Positions 55,986 through 64,000 of a stretch of 64,000 nt of DNA are shown here, piece after piece. The notes under the pieces are model-generated. The model ran no database searches, was not told the DNA's origin, and saw only the letters and a list, made by a program, of their open reading frames with translations. Position numbers and translations under genes: made by a program. Numbering within the stretch: the stretch's first letter is position 1; every line of letters begins with the position of its first letter. Source of the stretch: Hysterangium stoloniferum (taxonomy: Eukaryota > Basidiomycota > Agaricomycetes > Hysterangiales > Hysterangiaceae); contig WHVD01000061.1 in NCBI GenBank assembly GCA_015178975.1, forward strand, positions 62,001 to 126,000, in the 5' to 3' direction.

Positions 55986-57577
55986 CAGTGACCCAAAAAA
56001 GCGTCTGGATGTTTGGTGAAATTGGAAAGATGGGTTTACAGCTCCAGAAATAAAATAGATAAAATTCTGAATAAATCAGAGGTAAGAGGTATACATCTGA
56101 CCTACATGATGACATAAGCATGACACCATAGCTTTCCTTATCAGGAAAGTAGGAAATTAATAATGGACATGGTGCATCCGGACACTTTTTTTGCTCTTGT
56201 AATTAATTACTAGTTTTTACCAGTTTCAGTATTTAGTGTACCCCCCCTTGGCCTTTAGTACTGCAGCAACCCTTCTAGGCATGCTCTTGATCAATTCAAG
56301 GCATTTCTCCCTTGGAATACCCTCCCATCCCACCTCCACTCTCTCCCAGAGCTCCAATATGCTCTTGGGTACCTCAGGGTATGTTCCAAGCCTTCTCTTC
56401 AACTCCCACCATAAGTGTTCTATTGGATTCAGGTCTGGAGACTGTGCAGGCCAGTCTAAAACCTCCACCTGATGGTCCTTGAACCAATCCTTGGCCAACT
56501 TGCAAGTGTGTTTAGGATCATTGTCCTGCTGGAAGACAAACCTTTCCCTGTCCATCCCATAATACTCCACTTTTTTGAAGATATAGTCCTCCAATATGTC
56601 CTTGTACATCTCCCCATCCATCCTCCCCTCTATCTTGCACATGTACCCCACACTATGTGCTGTCATACATCCCCAAATCATTAGACTCCCCCCTCCAAAT
56701 TTGATAGTTCCATTGATATGCTGCTGAGTGAGTGCAGAACCTGGTCTTTTCCATACCCACAACCTCCCATCAGAGCCCAAACAATTGATTTTGGTCTCAT
56801 CTGAGAAGATAACCCTAAACCAGTCCTCCTCAGTCCAATGCTGGTACTTGATAGCAAACTCATATCGAGCCTTGATGTGTCGACAGGCAAGAAGAGGTCT
56901 TTTGGCCTTCACCACAGCCTTCAAATTCTCTTTCTTCAATGCATTTCTAATTGTCTGTGTGCAGACATTGAGGGAGAGGTGGGACTTGGCTTGGGAGGCA
57001 TTATCAACCTGTCCAGAGGTAATAGAATGTGCCAGGTGGTGATGATCCCTGGGGGAGAGTTTGGGAGGACAACCTCTGGAAGGTGTTGGAAGTGGACCAG
57101 GGAGTTGGGAGCAAATTTCTGATACTGTAGAGTGCCCAATATGAAGTTTAGAAGCAATTGTTCTGCAGGAGTGACCCTCCTGGAGAAGAGAAATGACAGA
57201 GAGCCTTGTTTCAGTAGAGTGCTTCTTCATCATGTGGTGGGGGGGTGAATTGAGGCAAAGGTTCATGTAAATGTGTTATTTAAACATGTGGTCACATGAC
57301 ATTGTTGAACCTAACCAGAAATTCCCACAGTTATATGAACCTTAGTTGAGTTTCATGTATCAGTTGACAGAGCAAAAAGAATATCCAGATGCATGTCCAT
57401 TGTTCATTTCCTACTTCCCTGATAAGGAAAGCTATGATGTCATGCTTATGTCATCATGTAGGTCAGATGTATACCTCTTACCTCTGATTTATTCAGAATT
57501 TTATCTATTTTATTTCTGGAGCTGCAAACCCATCTTTCCAATTTCACCAAACATCCAGATGCTTTTTTGGGTCACTG
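55986..57577 (-). mobile_element. Tc1-B: Tc1/mariner element (1592 bp), apparently intact
   Basis: Begins CAGTGACCCAAAAAAGCG, flanked by TA (55984-55985, 57578-57579). Terminal inverted repeats are about 215 bp (55986-56200 and 57363-57577), with inner inverted copies of the ends at 56173-56198 and 57369-57395. It encodes one uninterrupted transposase. It lies within the left part of Tc1-A, so it is among the youngest insertions here. Confidence 0.95.
56226..57266 (-). CDS. Tc1/mariner transposase, DD34E, intact
   Basis: 346 residues without a stop, the usual length of Tc1 transposases. It cuts and pastes the element at TA dinucleotides. N-terminal paired-like DNA-binding domain: first helix-turn-helix with CRTIASKLHIGHSTVSEICS (about residues 35-54), GCPPKLSPRDHHHLAHSITSG (about 65-85), and second helix-turn-helix near NVCTQTIRNALKKE. 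Catalytic domain: Asp in VIFSDETKINC, Asp in FVFQQDNDPKHTC, Glu in SPDLNPIEHLWW with exactly 34 residues between the last two. Ends MPRRVAAVLKAKGGYTKY. Of two nearby ATGs (57266 and 57230, MMKKHSTETRLSV), the second matches the start of related proteins better. Confidence 0.95.
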   Translation of the reverse strand: MNLCLNSPPHHMMKKHSTETRLSVISLLQEGHSCRTIASKLHIGHSTVSEICSQLPGPLPTPSRGCPPKLSPRDHHHLAHSITSGQVDNASQAKSHLSLNVCTQTIRNALKKENLKAVVKAKRPLLACRHIKARYEFAIKYQHWTEEDWFRVIFSDETKINCLGSDGRLWVWKRPGSALTQQHINGTIKFGGGSLMIWGCMTAHSVGYMCKIEGRMDGEMYKDILEDYIFKKVEYYGMDRERFVFQQDNDPKHTCKLAKDWFKDHQVEVLDWPAQSPDLNPIEHLWWELKRRLGTYPEVPKSILELWERVEVGWEGIPREKCLELIKSMPRRVAAVLKAKGGYTKY

Positions 57578-57819
57578 TATATAGATTTGTATATGAAAAT
57601 AGTATGCTCAAAAAAGTGTCTAAGTGTACTCATGTTTTTGAAAATGTATAGTTCCAGTGATTCTGATTGGATAAGGACAAAGTTGGGCTCATTTTGTAGT
57701 TGAGATACTAAAGTTCAATTCTTACTATTACATAATGGAAATTCACACTTTGCATGATTTGTTATTGGATTTTCTTTGAAAACATCTGAAAAATTTGGAC
57801 ACTTTTTTGAGCCACTGTA

Positions 57820-60167
57820 TTTATCCTGTGTCCCAATCAGAACTTTCTTCTATCCAAAAGTTCCTGGACAAACATTTGATGATAGGTTTTATTCAGCCCT
57901 CCAAGTCTCCTTTCAGAGTGCCCATCTTTTGTGTCAAGAAGAAGGACAGATCCCTTTGCCTCTGTGTGAGGCCTAAATTCCATAATGTGGAAAGACAAGT
58001 ATTCACTCCCACTTATCACAGATTTACTCAATACTCCATGAAAAGCCTGAATTTATACCAAAATAGACCTTAAACATACCTATCACTTGGTCCAAACTGC
58101 TGAAGGTGATGAATAGAAGACTGCCTTCCATACCTATTATGGATCTTTCAGATAGTCAGTTATGCCATTTGGCCTTACTAACATCCTAGCTGCTTTTCAA
58201 CATTTTGTTAACATTATATTTTCTGACATACTTGATATATGTGTTATCATTTATTTGGATGACATTTTGGTATTTTCTAAAGATCCTGCACTTCATGATG
58301 AACAAGTCCATGAAGTTTTTTGGAGGTTTCACAAAAACAGTCTTTTTTGCTAATGGAAAAAAATGTTCCTTCAATATGGATTCTATTGAATACTTGTATT
58401 TTAGTATAGGGTCTGATGGTCTTTGCATAGATGAAGCCAAAGTTCAAGTTGTCTGTGATTGACCCAAGCCCCAGAAAGTCAAGGATATTCAATCTTTCCT
58501 AGCCTTTGCAAATCTCTACTAATGATTCATTCAGAACTACATATTACAATACCTCCCATTCATCTTACTTGCAAAATGACCCTGTGGGTTTTTGATGACA
58601 AATGCTGTTCCACTTTTCAAACCTTGAAGGATGCCTTCACTTCCACTCCTATTCTGTCTTATTGGAAACCCAATGTTCTGATCATTATAGAAACTGATGC
58701 TTCCAACTATACATAATTGCCACTATCCTTTCTATTCAGGATTCCAATGGGGAAATTCATGGTTGTATTTCTTTCTTGGACACTATCAGTTTCTGAACTC
58801 AATTACAATGTTCATGACAAGAAACCTCTGACAATTTTCAAGGCTTTCAAGCATTGGAGGCACTACCTCAAATGTTCTGGACTTCCAATTGATGTTGTTA
58901 CTAATCACAAGAATTTGGAATATTTTTGACCACTAAACTTCTGATCCATAAGCAAGCCTGGTGGTCCAAATTTCTCTCTACTTTCAATATGAGTATCTGA
59001 TTCCAACCCAGATGTCTTGGTGGAAAACCAGATGCTATGACTTGACAATGGGACATCTATATACATATCCTAAAGTGGGGGAAAGCAACTATGCTGTTGT
59101 AAATCCACACAGGTTTAAACTGGTATTTTCAACTCAGTGACTTTCCACATATCTCCAAGCTACCCACCTCATTCATCCTATCTTCTGCAATCAGCATGGA
59201 CATTGAAAAACTACATCAAGATATTCTCTCTACACTCTCTTCTGATCCCATTCTCAAACCACACCTGGATGTTCCTGAAGATCCTGATCAACCCAGTGGT
59301 CTCAAGAACCTCAAGGTTTTATCTGACTTGATGGACATACCTACATTCCAGATCCTGGTAATCTCTGACTCTGTGTACTTCAGTACAAACATGATCATCC
59401 AGTCTCTGGAAATTTCAACATTAACAAGACTCTTGGATTAATCTAATGGGAGTATACTTGGCCCAACCTCCTAGATTTCATCACTCAGTACTGTAAATCA
59501 CGCACTACTTGCTTACACTAAATCACAGACAGCCTTCTCAAGCAACTTCCAATTCTGGAAAAACCCTAGGATTCAATGTCATTAAACAACTCCCATCTTC
59601 AGAAGGCTATACACCCATCCTCATTGTTGTAGACCAATTTTCAAACAAGGAATTTTCATACCCACTCATGATACTATCACATCCTTGCAACTAGCAGAAT
59701 TATTTGTTATTCATGTATTTCCAAACACAGTGTTCTGGCACACATCACTTCCGATCAAGGTTTTAAGTTCATTTCCCCCTTCTTCAAGTCCCTTGGAAAA
59801 GCCCTTGACATAAAGTTACACTTCACTTCCAGATATCACCAGAAGGTGATGAACAAATGGAACATGTCAACCAAACACTGGAACAATATCTCCATGTTTA
59901 TTACAATTATCAACAGGACAACTGGAAATTCCTTATCCCACTTGTGGAATTCACATACAACAACTTCCCAAATGCCACCACTGGTATCTCATTCAGACAA
60001 ACACAGAATTCCACCTCCTAACTTCAAGATTGGAGTTCATGCTTTTGTGAAGGCTCAATTCTTCTGAACCACTCAACCTTCAAAAAAAACTTGCCAAGAA
60101 GTTCCTAGACCCTTTTGAGATTATAGCACAAGCTGGCTCATTTTCTTGGACTCTCTCACTTTCTGAT
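57820..60167 (+). pseudogene. Gypsy-2 reverse transcriptase, RNase H and integrase
   Basis: Continues the RT at YPVSQSELSSIQKFL, with GFIQPSKSPFRVPI, then PFGLTNILAAFQHFVN and the catalytic IYLDDILVFS (YLDD 58252-58263). RNase H: FDDKCCSTFQTLKDAF, IIETDASNY, then WRHYLKCSGLPIDVVTNHKNLEYF. Integrase: MDIEKLHQDILS zinc-finger region at 59196, HPSSLL and VVDQFSN (first Asp near 59625), TSDQGFKF (second Asp near 59752). Stops such as TGA in VVCD*PKP (from Trp) are frequent. Confidence 0.85.
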
Positions 60168-60436
60168 TGTGAAGAGTGGTGGAAGTTCTAACCATTCTAT
60201 ATACGAAGAATATTGACCGTTTAGGTACAACACGACAATGTATTGACTATCTACTGTAAGTCTAATACAGGCCAAATGTGTATTGACTATCTAGTTCAAT
60301 ACAGTTAAGAGGATTAGCTATCCTAAGTAGAATAGATAGCTAAGACAAATGAAAGAGAATTGACTTTGAAGTGCGATTCTGAGTGACTACTCAAGTGTTT
60401 AAGGAAATAATGAGAGAGTTGAATAAACAGAGTAGC

Positions 60437-61904
60437 TGTTAAGAACTGAAAACTGACTAATGTCGGTAGGCCGACGGGGACCGATCCGAAGGACTTGGCT
60501 TCAGCTTATATGCTGCACCTTGCAAATATCCGTCAGGTGTCCTTAAATTTCGGACGGGTGAAGACTAGACCTAACGAGTACCTCTCAGCGAGTTACCGAT
60601 TGGGACTGAAGGATAAGTCAAGTGTTGGGCCAAGGGGTTGGGGACTGAGAGTGGGCGAGTGCACACAAAGGTGGAGGGTGGAATACTTAGTATGAGACTT
60701 CTAGAGATGTACATATGAGGGTATTCTGAGTCAATCTTCTGATTGCCTAGTAACTACGACTACAGCGGGTTCATATACAAGTATTCGGCATCTAGAAAAT
60801 ACTAACTAGGAGAAGAGCGGAAAGCATTATTGACAATAAGCTTGACTAGGAATGGGAAGGTTACAATTTGTTCGGAGGCTGTGAAATAACCAAGAGCGGG
60901 ATTACAAGAAAAGGAAATAGTTTGAGGGTTACAAGTATATATAGACATATGTGAAACATAGAATAGAACAGATCATCATAATAAAAAGGGACGTATCAGA
61001 GTTTAACCAGATAGTACAAGTATATTTTGATGGGGGTGTAAATGGAGTTTGATCGCCCCAAAAGCATATGTCAGTGTTGGGAGACCATGTTAAGAACTGA
61101 AAACTGACTAATGTTGGTGGCCGACAGGGACCGATCGGAAGGACTTGGCTTCAGCTTATGTGCTGCGCCCTCGCAAATATCCGTAGGATGTCCTTAAATT
61201 TCGGGCGGGCGAAGACCAATCCTAGTGAGTACCTTTTGGCGTGATACCGATCGGAATCGAAGGACAAGTCGAGCGTCGGGCCAAGGGGTCAGGGCCGGGA
61301 GTGGGCGAGCGCACGTGAAGGCGGATGGGGGGATTCTTAGTATGAGACTGATACAGGCGTATGAGGGTATTCTGAGTCGATATTCTGATTGCCTAGTAAC
61401 TACAACTACAGCAGGTTCATATACAAGTAACAGGCGTCTGGAAATTACTAATGGGGAGAAGGGCGGAACACGGTATTAACAATAAGCTTGATAGGAACGG
61501 GAAGTTTATGATTAGTTCGGAGGCCGATGATAACCGAGAGTGGGATTACGATAAAAGGAAATAGTTCAAGGACTACAAATATAGATAGACATATGCGAAA
61601 CATAAGATTGAATGGATCAACATAATAAAAGGGACGTATCAAAGTTTGACCAGACAATACGAATTGTTTTGACGTGGGCGTAAACAGAGTTTGATCTTCG
61701 CGAAAATATTCGTCAGCTTCGGGGCCAATGGTTTCCGAGAGGATGACTTGTCGTTGACAAGTGGCGATAACCTCGGGACCGATAGGGTTGCGACACGGTC
61801 GTAACAGACCAACAGTTTCCGATGTGATGACTTGAACAATAACTTGAAATGTCGATAGGTGGCAATAACCTCGGGGACCATCGGGTTGCGACACAGTCAT
61901 AATA
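60437..61904 (-). repeat. Solo LTR, family D, inside LTR E
   Basis: Plus strand TGTTAAGAACTG to CAGTCATAATA, flanked by exact GTAGC (60432-60436 and 61905-61909). Shared LTR block reversed at 60491-60520. Contains a second D LTR (61088-61806). Confidence 0.88.
61088..61806 (-). repeat. Solo LTR, family D (719 bp), inside another family D LTR
   Basis: TGTTAAGAACTG to GTCGTAACA, flanked by exact GACCA (61083-61087 and 61807-61811). Shared LTR block reversed at 61141-61171. This is the innermost level of a four-level nest. Confidence 0.9.
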
Positions 61905-62297
61905 GTAGCGTGGATATAGTCCATGCAGATCGAGATAATGGTTCAAGTTTTGACTAGTGTAGTTCAAAACTATGATTGCGCTGGTAGTTAAGGCCTGTCT
62001 ATGATGGTCAAGATGATACCCCAATCACAACTTGCAGGACACTAAGTGGGTGTCTGGGCAAGTCGTGGTTACAGGGTAAAAAGTGTCTGAGTTCTAACTA
62101 TCAGCACTAGAATACTGTACATAGGTCTGGCATGTATGTATGCACCCACAAGAGTCAATATACCAAATACATAGGTTGTCAAACTAAATATATGCATATA
62201 ATAAAATAGAGAAAAAATAGAAATAATAATGGAAATATAGTGTGGGCTCGTCCAGACTATATTTCGGAGTATATTTTGCAGTACCTCTCACACTGAT

Positions 62298-63425
62298 AAT
62301 ATGTGACCCATCCACCCCACTTTTCACATTTCCATGTTGGAACCTTGTATTCCTAACACTATTCCAGAATGTATTCAACCCCCTCTGGTCATTATTGATG
62401 GAGAACCTGAATTTGAAATTTCCAAAATTTTGGATTTCAAGATTGACAATCACCATTGTACCTGAAAACTGCTTTATTTGGTCAAATGGGCAGGCTATGA
62501 AGGTACCAACAAGGAAATTTCCTGGATATTGGAGGATAGTCACAATTCATTGAATATGCAAAATTTTATGAAAAAGTCCTTATATTTTCAAGTGAGACTA
62601 TTTCCTCTGGCTATGGCTACATGTTTTAGGAGTTTATATTTCATTATCCCAAAATTTCATCTTTAAGACTTGTATGCTCTTTTAAAATATGCACAAATGT
62701 CATGGTTAAACAAGATTATCTGGGTTGTGACCTAATCTTTGGGATAAAATGCATTCTCTAGTATCTTTGTGACTTTTAAAATATCCACAAACATCATAGT
62801 TAAACAAAATTATTTGGATTATGACTTAATCTTTGGGATAAGATGCATTCTCTTGTATATGTATATGCAAACTTTCAAATATACTGTAGTTCATATAATT
62901 TAAATTTATTTGGTTTAGAAAGTTAACCAGAACTATCTGGCCAACCAATCCATGCTGTGGAATTTATCCCCAAAGGATAATCTATATGTTTGTTTGACTA
63001 GCTTTTGTCAGATACAAGATAAATATAAATATTTCCTTATTCTCCAGAATGTCATCTGATAGACTGAATTTGATTAAATATTAATTCTACAGCAAACAAT
63101 ATATCAACTCCTTTACCTCCTCTTCCTGCTTGCAGCTTAATTCTTCCATCCTCTGTTGTTTCAGTTTAAGTTCTTCGACCTTCAACATTTCAGGAGTTTC
63201 AATGTCAGAAGATTTGGGTGTTTTGGTAAAAAAAGGAAGATAGATCAACATGCAAGTTCAGGGATAAGAAAGAAAATCACTAAATTGAATTTCTTGGGAT
63301 TTTATACCTGGGATGTGGCCTCCAAAACTATCCACCTCCAGACATGTGTTCCTATGACATATAATGGATTACCAATGGCTCAATACTTGTACCTAATCAC
63401 CTCTATGGGACTTCAGCCTTAATGA
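62298..63425 (+). pseudogene. Gypsy-2 pol C-terminus with chromodomain
   Basis: The linker HPTFHISMLEPCIPNTIPE leads to VIIDGEPEFEISKILD and YLVKWAGYEGTNKEISWI, the chromodomain pattern of chromoviruses that targets integration to modified histones (about 62395-62570). Two or more stops. From 63156 an 88-codon reading ends at 63422, directly before GAGGGG and the LTR, as expected for the end of pol and a polypurine tract. Confidence 0.75.
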
Positions 63426-63430
63426 GGGGT

Positions 63431-63612
63431 ACTGTTGCAATCCATTCCTGGATATTTCAATCTTCCAATATAGTCTTCTGACCCCAGATATTTCAATACT
63501 CTGATATAATCCCCACCTCCAGAAACCTATCAATTCCTAGACATTCTGAACTTCATCCTTGTTCTGCATTTAGTAGCTTGTCTGTTGACAAGTATTCATT
63601 CATTTGCTTATT
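63431..63612 (+). repeat. Family G LTR piece, probable 3' LTR of Gypsy-2
   Basis: Starts TGTTGCAATCCATTCCTGGATA, matching 50567 onward (TGTTACGACCTGTTCCTGGATA), and includes GTCTGTTGACAAGTATTC. It breaks off at CTTATTATGTTCC. Confidence 0.65.
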
Positions 63613-64000
63613 ATGTTCCTTATGTCTTATTTGCCACCTCACAACCTTTAGAATACTTGTATTTCATCACATTTAGTCTTAGTTTGATCCTTGTTCTTCA
63701 GCTTATATATGTGCTGCACCCTTATGCAAACACTTGTGTCTTTACATAATTTCAGAGGGCTGATACATAAGTGTCAAGGAGCCTACAGATAATTGGAGTT
63801 CTGAAGAGTTCTGAATATCAAGTATACAAAGAGGAGAGGAATAGGTTAACTAAGTCAATATCAGATCTAAAGTGTAAGTACAATGCATGGAAAATAGAGA
63901 CTTTCTAGTTATTGTACTACAAATTGAGATCACAATAAGACAGATTAGGATAGTTCTGAATTCACATCGAATTGGTGATGGGAGAGCATCAGGATGGAGA
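63613..64000. repeat. Family C fragment followed by a reversed family G LTR
   Basis: 63620-63695 matches family C (TTTATTTGCC, CATCACATTTAGTCTTAG). From about 63698 to the window end the sequence is the reverse complement of family G (51000-51310), with the shared LTR block reversed at 63698-63730. Confidence 0.6.

Larger units (their letters stand above)
53777..57817 (-). mobile_element. Tc1-A: Tc1/mariner element, inactive, hosting an LTR and another Tc1
   Basis: Outer ends CAGTGGCTCAAAA, flanked by TA (53775-53776, 57818-57819). Removing it with one TA rejoins Gypsy-2 RT as PLGP/IYPVSQSELSS. Terminal repeats about 220 bp; inner inverted copies of the end lie at 53969-53992 and 57603-57625 (share CAAAAAAGTGTC). 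Inside are LTR B (54961-55790) and Tc1-B (55986-57577). Confidence 0.93.
60168..62292 (+). repeat. Solo LTR, family E, inside Gypsy-2 pol
   Basis: TGTGAAGAGTGG to ACCTCTCACA, flanked by exact CTGAT (60163-60167 and 62293-62297). About 652 bp after removing the D LTRs at 60437-61904. Removal rejoins the pol reading SLSLSDNM. Confidence 0.9.
51431..63430 (+). mobile_element. Gypsy-2: chromodomain Ty3/gypsy retrotransposon, split by nested insertions
   Basis: Order: gag (51440-52730), protease (about 53000-53400), RT and RNase H (53640-53775 joined to 57820-58930), integrase (59190-60060), C-terminal chromodomain (62395-62570), and family G LTR sequence after 63430. Insertions: a reversed family C piece (about 51890-52275), Tc1-A with all it contains (53777-57817), and LTR E with two D LTRs (60168-62292). 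The chromodomain places it among chromoviruses. Many stops; dead. Confidence 0.88.

Noticed and set aside
53777..57817. Two neighbouring but independent Tc1 elements
   Set aside because: Outer ends near 53777 and 57817 pair with each other and flank a rejoined Gypsy-2 frame, so the 55986-57577 element is nested.

Overview
The window looks like nuclear DNA of a filamentous fungus, most likely a basidiomycete of the Agaricomycetes type. I infer this from the many 45-65 bp GT-AG introns (about 14 each in the ATG2-like and GLT1-like genes), the close gene spacing, and the mix of chromovirus Gypsy, Copia and Tc1/mariner transposons. The species cannot be fixed from sequence alone.

Layout. Positions 1-19480 are transposon territory: a decayed Copia element (minus strand), solo LTRs, a decayed Gypsy element (Gypsy-1, 7261-13965) carrying four inserted solo LTRs, a large palindrome with a heat-shock-element-rich promoter (14546-16530), and a third Gypsy gag remnant (17416-19020). 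A degenerate tRNA-like sequence lies at 19481-19559. Positions 19958-39946 form a compact island of six housekeeping genes: a WD40 protein (+), a PNS1/choline-transporter-like protein (-), the autophagy lipid-transfer protein ATG2 (+), the ribosome-biogenesis factor RLP24 (-), a Rib2-type deaminase (-) and NADH-glutamate synthase GLT1 (-). I resolved all exons; every gene model closes to a multiple of three. Positions 41284-64000 are again transposons: arrays of LTRs, a Gypsy fragment holding a four-level nest of LTRs, three Tc1/mariner elements (one with an intact transposase) and a chromodomain Gypsy element (Gypsy-2) split by nested insertions.

LTR family names used here are mine: A (about 430-500 bp, TGTCAC..GACA), B (about 830 bp, TGTTACGACC..TAACA), C (about 975 bp, TGTTAGGATC..TTAACA), D (about 740 bp, TGTTATGACC..TTAACA), E (400-650 bp, TGTGAAGAGT..CTCACA), F (317 bp), G (LTR of Gypsy-2), H (642 bp). 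Most copies are solo LTRs with 5-bp target duplications, so order of insertion can be read directly.

Most interesting signals: (1) a block reading roughly AGGGCACAGC-ACATAAGCTGAAGCCAAG shared by about twenty LTR copies of otherwise dissimilar families, where mapped lying 50-90 bp from the LTR 3' end; (2) a self-priming arrangement in Gypsy-1, where the primer site after the 5' LTR is complementary to the predicted 5' end of its own transcript, with that 5' block conserved in other families; (3) a dense array of perfect heat-shock elements upstream of a TATA box; (4) Tc1/mariner terminal repeats of about 215 bp whose inner end is an inverted copy of the outer end, in all three elements; (5) three GC-AG introns in one gene.
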